A DNA stretch of 64,000 nucleotides from Seiridium cupressi (lineage: Eukaryota > Ascomycota > Sordariomycetes > Amphisphaeriales > Sporocadaceae). Below the pieces are notes generated by a model that was not told the DNA's origin, did not search any database, and was given only the letters and a program-made list of their open reading frames with translations. Both the position numbers and the translations under genes were made by a program. The stretch's first letter is position 1. Each line of letters starts with the position of its first letter. The stretch is from NCBI GenBank assembly GCA_036674765.1, contig JARVKI010000020.1:450990-514989 (forward strand), written 5' to 3'. This document shows positions 11,127-21,551 of this stretch, one piece after another.

Positions 11127-11660
11127 ATTTAGTAAAGTTCGCTCGATCTAGCGGTCCTTGAACTGAATTGCACTTGGGTCTGCGGCGCAGGAGAAGTGTA
11201 TTCATAACTTGGCGGTCCTTCGGGATGACACCGCCTCAGTCTTTTATGTCCTTGTTCGATCCATATCAGTCGTTGACCCCACCGCTTTGCCGGGGAAATA
11301 ATGGGCATTGCGGAGCGGGAGAGGGAATCGGGATGATAGGTAGTCTGACAGCTCCAACGACTCGGGGAGCGCCGCATCGGAAGTTGTAATCAAGAGGGCG
11401 ATGGCAGCTAACCGATGGCAGCGACGCTAAAGAATCGCGGCAATCTGCCACAGGAGCCAATTTACCGACTGATAGCCATCTTCTATAGAGTACTAGTATT
11501 ATATTTCGGAAAACTCCCGACACAACCAAGGAGGCAATCAACGCACACAGCTTGACAAAGTAAATAGACAACTCTTGAAAGTTTACAGACACCTGTTATC
11601 ACCCCAATAGTCTCAATCCGATTCAAGGACTTGCACACCTTAAGAGATTAACGATTCATC
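11127..11660. promoter_or_regulatory. Bidirectional promoter of the MFS/amidohydrolase pair
   Basis: 534 bp between two divergent start codons. It holds three HGATAR sites, the AreA-type nitrogen-regulation motif: TGATAG at 11334-11339 and 11470-11475, and TGATAA on the minus strand at 11596-11601. About 1.6 such hexamers are expected by chance in this length, so the excess is modest. Confidence 0.45.
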
Positions 11661-12995
11661 ATGGTTCAAGAAGCTGACGTCAAGCCGTGGCTGCGACCGC
11701 CGCCGAAGGCATACATACTTCACAATGCAAATGTGGTTGACGTCGCTCAGGGCTCAATCCGCGGGTTCGCGACAGTGACAATCCAGAATGGGAAAATCTC
11801 CTCAATTCGTTCCGCTTCGGCTCAATTGCCATCGCAACCAGGATTTACGGTTATAGACTGCACTGGACAGTATCTGTGCCCTGGCCTCATCGACTCGCAT
11901 GTGCACCTGGTTTCCGTGCCAGGCTTCATGGACCTAGCTTCCGCCTTTGGAAACCCAGAATCAGTCAGTCTCCTTCGCCAGCCCTACGTCTGCTCGCAGA
12001 TGCTGCACCGTGGCTTCACGACGATACGAGACTGTGGCGGCGCCCACTCCGCTATCAAAGAGGCTATCGCCGATGGTGTCTTTCCTGGGCCGAGACTCTT
12101 CATCGCAGGACATGCGCTCAGCCAGTCTGGAGGGCATGCAGATTTCCGGAACAAACACGACCACTCGGCGTGCTGTGGTGGTGCCACGAATGGGCTCGGG
12201 CGTGTCTGCAATGGCGTGCCCCAATGCATGCAGGCAGTGCGTGAGGAGATACGATCTGGGAGCGATTTTATCAAGGTCATGGGCTCTGGCGGTGTAAGCA
12301 GTCCGACAGATAAGATCGACCACCTCCAATTCACGGGCAAGGAGATCCGGGCGATGGTCGAGTGCGCCAAGAATGCGGGGACATATGTGACCGCCCATGC
12401 TTACACGCCCGAAGCCATAAAGCACTGCGTCCGAAACGGAGTGAAAGGAATCGAACATGGCAATTTCCTCGACAAGGAAACCGCAGAGCTGTTGGTTAAG
12501 AACAATGTCTATTTGACGCCGACCCTCGTCACTTACGACCAGATGGCATCATCAAAATGGGATGGCTACCTAACCCCTGAATCACAGTCTAAAAACACTG
12601 AAGTTTTGGATTCCGGGATCAAGGCTCTCCAGGTGGCACACGAAGCTGGGGTCAAGATCTGTTTTGGCACCGACCTTCTCGGTCCTTTGGGTGCAGCGCA
12701 GACTCGTGAGTTCGCTATTCGTGCCAAGGTCCTTCCGTCTTTGGATGTCCTGCGTATGGCGACGCTCAACGCTGCACAGATGCTGCGACAGGAGTCTCAC
12801 ATTGGTCAAATTCAGGAAGGGTTCGAGGCTGATATCCTATTTCTGACTGTAAATCCGCTTGAGGATGTCACGATATTAGACCAGCCAGAGCAATTTGTGA
12901 AAGGTGTTATGAAGGAAGGGCGCATTTATAAAAGTCGCACTTCTGCCATAGCTGAAGATGCAGGGGTACCAATCAGAGTTAAGCCGCAACTGTAA
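11661..12995 (+). CDS. Metal-dependent amidohydrolase (imidazolonepropionase/Xaa-Pro dipeptidase-like)
   Basis: Single exon, 444 aa, no signal peptide, so probably cytosolic. An N-terminal beta-sandwich strand (ILHNANVVDVAQGSI) leads to the metal motif IDSHVHL with His80 and His82. Lys205 in FIKVMGSGG is the expected carboxylated, metal-bridging lysine. His246 (VTAHAY) and His266 (IEHGNF) follow, and the catalytic Asp is Asp338 in FGTDLLG. GFEADILFL and NPLEDVTIL close the sandwich domain. The full metal set is intact, so it should be active. This branch of the superfamily cleaves amide or peptide bonds of N-acyl amino acids and dipeptides, and includes prolidase-like enzymes and fungal ochratoxinase. 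Which amide it hydrolyses is unknown. It is divergently paired with a Dal5-like carrier, and the pair looks like an uptake-and-hydrolysis unit. Confidence 0.88.
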   Translation: MVQEADVKPWLRPPPKAYILHNANVVDVAQGSIRGFATVTIQNGKISSIRSASAQLPSQPGFTVIDCTGQYLCPGLIDSHVHLVSVPGFMDLASAFGNPESVSLLRQPYVCSQMLHRGFTTIRDCGGAHSAIKEAIADGVFPGPRLFIAGHALSQSGGHADFRNKHDHSACCGGATNGLGRVCNGVPQCMQAVREEIRSGSDFIKVMGSGGVSSPTDKIDHLQFTGKEIRAMVECAKNAGTYVTAHAYTPEAIKHCVRNGVKGIEHGNFLDKETAELLVKNNVYLTPTLVTYDQMASSKWDGYLTPESQSKNTEVLDSGIKALQVAHEAGVKICFGTDLLGPLGAAQTREFAIRAKVLPSLDVLRMATLNAAQMLRQESHIGQIQEGFEADILFLTVNPLEDVTILDQPEQFVKGVMKEGRIYKSRTSAIAEDAGVPIRVKPQL

Positions 12996-14493
12996 GAAAA
13001 GGAATGGCTGGAAAACAATAACAACAATCGGGACTGGCCGTATGAAACTTGAAATATGCAGCGACGTTTTAGCGAATTTAGTGTTCTAATTGAAAGGATC
13101 GAAGAGTGCATCAAATATTGCATACATACCTCCTCGACAATCCTTGCTTGACCACCAAAGCTTATCTTCTGGTTCCTTCGCTGTCGTTTCCTTGTTGAGA
13201 GGGATTAAAGGCCCATTTCCACGCCAATATATGTATGGTACGAATTGTGACTTGGATCTAGGCTAGTGTACTTCTACTCTAGGCCTCCTGTCTTCGTTGC
13301 TTGACTGTTGCCCAACCAGACACGTCCCTCCGAATCGAAATGACCTCTTACAACACTGGCAAATATTTTATTGGCATCGGCATTTGGTATTGATGTTGAA
13401 TTCTTCAAAGAGCTCGTCATACGGTCTAGTCCACAATGTTCTTGGCATGGTCAAGTATGAAGACCAAATATGACCGAAAATTTGGTCAGATGAGACAAAC
13501 TTGCCAATTCCCCCAAAACCAAGAGCTTCGCTTATGTCTACAGCCTCAGCAACTCGTACCTGTTAAGAATATCACGATGGTTCTAGCGGGTAAATAAGAA
13601 CTTGGTAGACGGGCTTCGAAAGACAGTTTTTTCTGGGTTAGTGTAGTTACGATCGAGGTCGATTAGCCAGGTGGCCGACCGGCATTGCCTGATTAAGTAG
13701 ATATCTTCGAGATGGTAAGTAAAGTACTATTGTCGCAAGGTTATCACCCAGCATCATTCACTTCAATTCACAGAGTCTCAGCGTCCGGCGTTGGGACAAT
13801 CCGCAACGGGACACATCATGGGACTGATGTGATCGGCGTGCTGAGGCTAGCTAGAAGAGCTTATATGTGGCGGACGTCCAAATTGGGTCAACCAACGCAG
13901 TCCCAGCGCTTTGACCGGTATGCTTGAAGCCAATTACATTCGAGGTCTAACATGTAAGTGCAAGGAACCCGAAGAACTAGACTTGCCTCGATTTATAGCT
14001 CCCGAAGATCGTCAAGACCATGCCTGAATGGCTTGCCCCAGATTCGACCACCCCAGAGTTCGCCTCGTCCGGTCGCCATCGATTACGCTGTGGCTTGGTG
14101 TGATATTATTTGCGCAGCTAAATGCCTATGCTCCAATTCCGGCATTTCTCAAGTTCAGACCGGAAGTGTGCTACTGGCCTTGAGATATAGCCAGATTAAA
14201 AATAGTATACCCTAGTTTAGGAGAAAATTACTTACTAAACCTGCTAGCGCAGGAACCGGCTCGAAGACTTGCCGATCAACAATTTCAGGAGTCTTTCATC
14301 AAAGCGTCGTTTGGATTCTGCCGAGAGACCTCACTGAATGATTAGGTCGCCGAATGTTATAGGGGCCAGGAGAAATAGAGATCGTCCAGACGGACGACGC
14401 CAAAAACGTTGTAGTGTTGGAGGGAATCACAGCCTAGCATGGAGATCGTGTGGAGTGGCTAAACACAGACTTGGAGACATATCGGATCATTGA
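12996..14493. other. Intergenic region
   Basis: About 1.5 kb between the amidohydrolase stop and the promoter of the Gly-rich peptide gene. Only short, unsupported open frames. No repeat or RNA gene recognised. Confidence 0.5.
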
Positions 14494-14500
14494 ATATAAA
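14494..14500 (+). promoter_or_regulatory. TATA box of the Gly/Asn-rich secreted protein gene
   Basis: ATATAAA about 120 nt upstream of the ATG at 14620, followed by a pyrimidine-rich leader (CATCCCATCTCTCACTTTAC). Confidence 0.5.
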
Positions 14501-14619
14501 ATCTGTCTCGCGTTTCCTTGTGTAAGAAGCAAAGCAGCATCCCATCTCTCACTTTACAATACTACCTACTCTAATATCTAATACACTCGTTACTCCACTT
14601 AATCGACACCAATTTCACC

Positions 14620-15410
14620 ATGCAATTCACCTCGCTATTGGCCTCACTTATCCTCGCCACGGCCGTCGCCGCTGGCCCAATCCCCGGATATGGTGAGGGC
14701 CTTGGCTCAACCATCGGAAGCGTTACAGGCTCAGGCAACGGCGCAGGAGTAAGTGGTCCTTCCACCATGCCTTCACGGATGGCGTGAAATCTGCCTGCCC
14801 CAGCACTTTTTCTCTTTACGGTTTATCCTTGCTAATCTTGTGTTATATAGAGCGGTGATGGTAACGGCAGCGGAAGCGGAAATGCTGCAGGAAGTAAGTT
14901 TCAAGTACAAACCATACGCACATTTCACCATAGTACCCAATGGATCTGTTTTTTTTTTCTTTTTCTTTCGGTCTGGACACCTTTGAATGAAGTGGGCCCG
15001 AAGCCTCTACGAAAACCATACACAATACTCAGTATGTTAAGTATTCAACGAGGCTAATTCCTTTTCCCCAGATGGCAGTGGATCGAACGATGGCAATGGC
15101 AACAAGGTTGGAAACGGCGACGGCAATGAGGCGGGCAATGGCAACAAGGTCGGAAGTGGAAACTATGCTGATTTCTTGAACAACGTAAGATTCCTTTCTT
15201 GAAACAACTGGTAGAAGTATGCTAACCGGCCATGTAGATTACTCTCGGTGAGACAAGCCAGCAAATTGCACAGGTACGGAATTGTGAGGCTAACTTATAG
15301 ACAGACTAATTGACAGCTTGCCGCAGGATGTTCTGGCGTCCATGAAAACCTTGTCAATGACATGCACAACCGATGTAGTGGCTGGGAGCATGCGATGTGT
15401 ATGGAGTTAG
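14620..15410 (+). CDS. Small secreted Gly/Asn-rich protein, five exons
   Basis: Exons 14620-14748, 14851-14893, 15072-15184, 15238-15273 and 15327-15410 give 134 aa in frame. Residues 1-19 are a signal peptide (LLASLILATAVAAGP). The middle, about residues 30-90, is a Gly/Asn/Ser low-complexity region with the unit GNGNKVG appearing twice. The C-terminal third is ordinary sequence: NYADFLNNITLGETSQQIAQ, then a short amphipathic stretch with two Cys. The last acceptor is ambiguous: an alternative at 15316 would read LAAGCSGVHENLV and extend to about 15476. I prefer 15327 because it gives a regular helix pattern. The family is not known to me; such proteins are usually wall-associated or matrix peptides. 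Having five exons in about 400 coding bases is unusual. Confidence 0.72.
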
Positions 15411-16462
15411 AACTCCTTAGGCCTTTTGGTCACGCTTTGGAATTTCTTTCATGTTGGTCTCGAAGTTTACCAATGTAAAGAGAAGTAACTTAGGAACATT
15501 GTGTATCAATTCAAAATTAGAAAAGAACGTTATTTATCTATCTGCTCGAAGGGTGTATACGGTCTAGCAAGCGCAACATGTCCAGACAACTTGAGTGTTG
15601 AAGTGGTTATGACCCAAATCATAATGATGGGCTATCATTGTGTCAAGAAATTATCAATGGTAGGGCCGGCTCTAGATGGAGTTGTAAAAAACCAAGGGCC
15701 CACAACGAGTTGTCAAGATATACTGCGAAACAAGCCGTAGACATTACCTGCAAAGCATCTTCCGTCGTGGAGTTATGATATATGTAGCCCCCACATGAAC
15801 CTGTCGTTCTCTCGCTTCTAGCTGTCAATGTGAGACCGTGGGCTAGCGGCGGATAATAAGAAATACTATATCAATGATGTGACATTTATTGCCAGTGACA
15901 TGGAAGGCCAGTTTGCGACTCGCACGATTGCTTTTTACGACGGAGGTATTTGATGCTGTCTGATGCTTGGTGGCTCTGAATCTAACATGATCGAAAATGA
16001 GAGTCTTTGGGCAGTGCGCACCCCCGATCAGTTGGTAACTTCAATGTGTATTCGAACGATGAGTGTGGCCAGTCTTGATAACCACCTCACATAAACTTCG
16101 CCCAGCAGAGCGTGATGGATGCGGCCCAGTGATTGATGCAGCCTAAACTCCATGCAACTACATGTAGGTCCTGGGTACCGGCTATCTGGTTCAGGGATGC
16201 TAATCTTCACTCTTCGTGCGATAGCATGGCGTGTCTTAGCGCACTTTCTCCAGGCTCAGCAGCCGCTAGATCACCCCATCCTTATCAGAACTCCGCACTC
16301 GAGCCACACCAAATCGTCGGGGGAGCGAGGGATGCTATCCGACTTCGGTAGGTATGATGCACGTAAGTAGAGGCCAATGTCCCGACATCCTTGGTCGGCT
16401 GTGTGACACTTGCATCGCCTTCCCGAGTCTCCCATCTACCGAGTGATGCCATAGCCGTCTCG
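15411..16462. other. Intergenic region
   Basis: About 1 kb between the secreted peptide gene and the Zn2Cys6 gene. It probably holds the regulator's promoter. No coding signal recognised. Confidence 0.5.
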
Positions 16463-19104
16463 ATGGCAGGTACTAGCCTTGACTCCCCAGCGGCAGTGCG
16501 GCGCCGCCGCAGAAGGCGTGTACCCGATGAGAATCGCAAGAGGGCACCGAGAGCGTAGGTCGTCTGTGCTATCTCATCCATGTGTGCTGACAGAGCTTGA
16601 TCTAGTTGCGATCGTTGCAAGACGAGAAAAAGTAAATGTATAGAAACAACCTCTGGGATATGTCAACGATGTCAGCAAAATTCATTGTCCTGCCATTTCA
16701 AAAGGTGGGCCATTCCGTATTTATACGTGCTGCATCTTGAATTGTTTTGTGAATGTTGTTGGTTTTTGCTCCTAGGACCGAATATGGTGATATTTCTATT
16801 TGAAATTCTTAAGCCGAGGCAGTTTAATGATTGTTGTCATGTAGTTAGGCCGCGCTTGGTCCTGACAAACACCACTTCAAAACCGAACCTCGGAACTGAC
16901 AGTATCACAGGGAGTTGAGCCCCATCGACGTCGGATCCCAAGTCTCACGGGACGAGCCCGACGAGTCATTGGAAAATGTTGTTACCAGCGCTTCCCAGAC
17001 AAGCCCAAAAGGAACATACTCGGTTGACGGACGTAGGTCAACATCATGCACAGCTAGAACTTACTTGTATGGTAATATGTGATCCCAGATCCGACTGAGA
17101 GATTCATGTGGCCTCGATTTCTTTCTCGGCTGAGGGACACTTTCTCGCTCGATTCAGAGCCCGCCAAAGAGGAACATGTAGGGACATCAATGCAAGCGGT
17201 AAGCTCTCTTTTACAGACTCAACATGCTTACATAGCACTAATGAACAACCGGGCAACTTAGCAAGTCTTGAGAACGCCACCCTTACAGCCAGCAGAATTG
17301 CAACGGCTGCGCAAGGCTGTCGATGCCTTCCCTCCTCGGCCAGTTGCTGACTTCCTATTGTCTGTATGCATTAACCATGGGACTGACTCCTTCTTCTACT
17401 TCAATCAAGCGCAATTGCTTGCCGAGGTCAATGAATTCTACACAAATTCGTCATCCCGTTTAAGGTCAGATTGTAGCTTCGTCTGTCTAGCTCATGCCGC
17501 TTTCGCACTCGGCAGCCAATGGACTACTATGGCACGTCCAGGAAAATCCAGCACACCACTGATTTTGGACGATGGTGATCCTGGTAGAATTTTCTATAAC
17601 CAGGCTCGATCACTGATACCCGATGTCATCGATATGCCCTGCCTGCGAGCTGTCCAGGCCCCATTTGTTATGGGTGTCTATCTCCTGCCAGCCAGTGCGA
17701 TAGGTTCCTCGTATATATATCTTGGATTAGCACTTAGAAAGGCGCTTGCCCTGGACTTGCATCTTGCTTCTGATGAAACGAGTGTAGGCCAAGAGGAAAG
17801 GGAGATTCGTCGGCGAACCTGGTGGTCCATATACTCACTAGAACGGTAAGTTTGACTGGTGAACGGCCACTGTTGAGTACATCTAAAAACTACTAGAGCT
17901 TCCACTGTCAAGTTGAACAGGCCAAGGTCCATCGACTCCTCCATTATAACAGTATCCTTTCCTCAGCGATACGAGCCCTTGGATAAGTGGCAAAAGTTCG
18001 ATAATGTTGAACATCAGATAGCTGACGCTCGCTTGATGATGATACTAGATAAAGTTGCAGAACCGCCGTAAGCTTCAGACATCTGTCTCTGATATCCCAC
18101 TGGGCTCACAAGACAGCAGGGAATGGCCGTCTGCCTCAGACGGATCGACTCCGTTCGAGGCAGAGCTCAAGGGTTGGAAACGATCACTGCCAGAGTCACT
18201 CAGACTGCAGAACGTTCATCCCCAGTCGCCATACTATCGGGCAACCTTCCATCTCTACACGAATTACTACTTTACATGGATAGCCATGGGGAAAGTGAGC
18301 GTTGTCACAGTTGTTCGTGCTAAACTTCGATATCATCTCGGACGAGAGTCTCAAGCTCCAGAGATCGCTCAGCATATCGAGGCTCTGGCCAAGACTTGTG
18401 TCAAGGCTGCCAAGAAAACTCTTCGATTATTTGAAGATATTCGCACAACTGGCAATCTGACACGCTTCTCGTTCACGGACTTCCAGGCTTGCAGTATCGC
18501 CACCATTGTAGTCATACTGGCCGGTATACTTGAACGTGATGCTGGGTCTGAGAGACAAGTGTCATTTGGCCTAGACTGCTTGAAAAAGATGGCTGAAGGC
18601 AACGTCACCGCCACAATGGGGGTCAGTTTTGTGGAAGCTCTTCAATCAATTGCCAACGAAGCTGTCGCAGAATTAATGCAAATGAGGTCTAACTTTAATT
18701 TTCCTACGGATGAGCCTCCACCCCTGCAGTCTGACTATCATAGCTGGGCCAGCTGGTTATCGCGACAGAACAGCTCCTCGAACAGTATCGATGCGACCTT
18801 GAGTGAACCGCAACTGCCCGGTAGTTCAGCCCTCCAGCAAATGGAGCCTGCGACCTGGCCATTACGTCAAGGTCCATCTACTCCCACCGGGTTCACCACG
18901 TGGGATGGAGCGGCTGCGTTACAACAGCTTTCGATCCCTGCTCTCACTACCGTTGATCTAACAGAAAACGGGCAAGGCACATTTCAACAGCAAACGATGG
19001 ATACCGCCTTTTTCTCGAATATGTACAACGATGATCAAGCATTCCTCATGGGACTGACTGGGTTCGATATTCTGGGTTTCCCTGGCTTACAGGATGAATT
19101 GTAG
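16463..19104 (+). CDS. Zn2Cys6 transcription factor with fungal-specific regulatory domain
   Basis: Nine-exon model: 16463-16554, 16606-16704, 16776-16786, 16845-16901, 16943-17032, 17089-17198, 17262-17845, 17897-18067, 18120-19104; 732 aa. Exon 1 ends in a basic run (RRRRRRR, NRKRAPRA). The zinc cluster is complete once intron 1 is removed: Cys32, 35, 42, 50, 53 and 60 (spacing 2-6-7-2-6), with CDRCKTRKSKC as the DNA-reading half. A Ser/Asp-rich linker leads to the fungal_trans domain, about residues 190-500: RRRTWWSIYSLER is its signature, followed by LNRPRSI and NYYFTWIAMGKV. The C-terminus is Gln/Ser-rich with an acidic-hydrophobic end, a probable activation region. Exons 3-5 are tentative; they include an 11-nt exon and a 41-nt intron. 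The other junctions are well supported. Targets unknown; it could control nearby nutrient genes. Confidence 0.82.
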
Positions 19105-20758
19105 CCTCTTAACCAGCCCAGGGTCAACCCAGCATGGATTGCTGTCGTTGTAATAGCTGTCGTCTGGTAGACACACTAAGAGACGAACAAGGGGAGTCAA
19201 TCTGGTGCTCTCGCCCTGTTAGCGGCATTCCTGATGAGCCTGGAGCAGTCACCTCCAAATGGCCAAAAGCAATTGTATGACACGACACATGCACATGCTC
19301 TATGGCCTCTTTGGATACACGATCAAAGATGGAGTATGAATCAAGCAGAGAGAAATTTTGGATCACTGGGGTACGGATTCATGATCAAATCCAACCGAAA
19401 TCTTCCGCAATTATCATGAACACCGTAAACTTTACGAGAGGTGCGAAAGCAACCTCGCGTTGAGCCCTCAAAGGACAAAACATCCGGAACGACAAACCAG
19501 ATGAGTAGGAGCATGGCGATTTTAAAATTACAAAAACAAATCGTGTGTTCAGTATCCTGCATTCGTTGCCGATCCCGACGTTGCCCGAGAGACTCGCTGG
19601 GTGCCATCCCAGAATTGGTATGAGGCTGAGTTGCTAGCTTACCTAGTCTTAAGGATCGAACCATGCGACACATATTACCCTCAACAATGACTAAAGTCTA
19701 GTTATATCTTTCGCCGTCAACAAGCAAAAAGTCATTAATTCCGCAGACGAGGAACTTTTCCTCCTTCAAATCTACGGCCAGGCTGTGGGTCGTGTCCACT
19801 ACTAGCCTTTGCAACTTTTCGTGACCAGGATCAGGTGGCTACCGAATGGAGATGCCAGGGCCTGGTCCGTATCCCAACTCCAGTGTTTTCGGTAACTGTT
19901 ACCAATCGTGACCTGATCGTCCTGCAGTCCACACCCCGAAAAAGGAAATACTGGCATCAAATAATTTCCATGCCATTTCCGGGCCGAACAGCACGCTCCA
20001 AGGGTCCTTCAAAGGCCCGCTACAGGAAACGAGCCGATAGGCTGTGTCGATGCCGCTAGTGGGAGCACCCTGAGGCCACGCGAAATGGTGACCAAGCTTC
20101 TGCACGTAATAGCCGTCCCTATCGAGTCTCGAGCGTGCCGGTGGAAACCATGGAGCTTCTCGCCCGCCATGCTAGTTAAGTGTCAACTGTGATCGCCAAA
20201 ACGGTGAATGCAATTGCCAGATTAACTTGTTGAAGCGGTCATGTCGTTTAACATCGTGAAGCATCGTACAAGCATTTATGGCTCAGCGGAACCGACCTCT
20301 TAGCCTAGTTGAGTGCCGGGGCCTGTCAACTTTATCACCGGTTCCGGGCAATAGGCAACGGCAATGCACAACTGCCGAACTGACGATCCTGTCACAAAAT
20401 TGACCCACGATTATCAGGAGATTATATATCCATGCTGGTTCAGGTTGCTCGGGCCGGTGGGACATCTAGCAGTTGCACCATGCCAGACGGAGATGAATCG
20501 CGGCGACTATGTCGATCAAGTGCAGGGCTTTTCCCAGGGGCGGATGTATATGCGGATGAAGATCAAGGGGTGACACGGACCCATCCGGCTGTCTTGAAGC
20601 TATCTATTATATAGGCTCAGTAGCTTTGAGCATGAGCAGTTACGGTGCCTTGATCGTTCAGCCGTTGGTCTATTAAGCAAGACACTTCCTTCCCGTGGGA
20701 ATTCTAATTATCTTCGCCGAGTGTATAGAACTCAAAGCTTTGTCTGACGACGTCCATC
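19105..20758. other. Intergenic region
   Basis: About 1.65 kb between the Zn2Cys6 gene and the acetate-type carrier. No gene recognised; the distal part should be the carrier's promoter. Confidence 0.5.
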
Positions 20759-21551
20759 ATGTCTCCTCCGGCCTCCATCTCAGACGCTGATCTCGAAGCA
20801 CAACAGCAAAAGCAGGATGTCCACCGTCCCAAGGTCACTTCCTCTCTGATGGCCACTCCAGCCGAGCCTCGACACCGGCAGCTGGCCGACCCGTCGCCGC
20901 TGGGATTGCTTGCTTTCGCCCAGGCCCTCTTTCTCATCAGTCTCTTTGGTGTGCACCCTCACGATGTCACGACACCTAACGTTTTGATCTCGAGGTATGT
21001 GCTATGTCCCACAAAACAGTACATAGGAAAGGAGTATGGGCTCACATCTGTTTCCACACAGTCTGATTGCCTTTGGCGGCCTGGGAATGACCATTGCCGG
21101 CATTTTCGCCTTCATCCACGGCAACACCTTCGGCGCCACGGTATTTTGCACCTACGCGGGCTTCCAACTCTCCTACGCCCTCATCTACATACCGGGCTCT
21201 GGCATCATCGCAGCATACACCGACTCTGTGACTGGTCTCCCCACGGCTGAGTTCACCCAGGCCATTGCCCTCTTCGTCTGGGCCTGGTTCATCGTCACCG
21301 TGATCTTCACCGTCGCCGCGATCCGCAGCAACCTCGTCATGCTGCTTGTCCTGGTCTTCACCGACCTGACCCTGCTGTTCTTGGCTGCTGAATACCATAC
21401 TGGCATTGCTGCCCTCGGCACAGCTAGTTGTGCTTTTGGATTCGTCACCGCGTTCCTGGCGTACTGGGCCGCTGCTGCCGCGCTGTGGAGCATTTCTACG
21501 CCGATTCAAGTACCAATGTTCCCACTGGTCAAGGAGACGAAGTCTTCCTAA
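20759..21551 (+). CDS. GPR1/FUN34/YaaH-family acetate-type carrier
   Basis: Exons 20759-20994 and 21062-21551 join in phase 2 across a 67-nt intron and give 241 aa. The hydrophilic N-terminus (about 40 aa) is followed by DPSPLGLLAFAQALFL, the family signature at the start of TM1. Then come LIAFGGLGMTIAGIFAF, GNTFGATVFCTYAGFQLSYAL and three further membrane segments, six in all. The family comprises plasma-membrane proteins for acetate and short monocarboxylates (AcpA of Aspergillus, Ady2/Ato1 of yeast). The length is slightly short of the ~280-300 aa usual because the tail is compact. Specific substrate not readable. Confidence 0.88.

Noticed and set aside
16685..16918. Read-through protein after the zinc cluster of the first Zn2Cys6 gene
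   Set aside because: The open frame contains an implausible hydrophobic Cys/Trp stretch flanked by GT and AG; better explained as intron.
21042..21509. 155-codon acidic frame antisense to the GPR1/FUN34 carrier
   Set aside because: Mirror of hydrophobic codons in the sense gene; no independent support.
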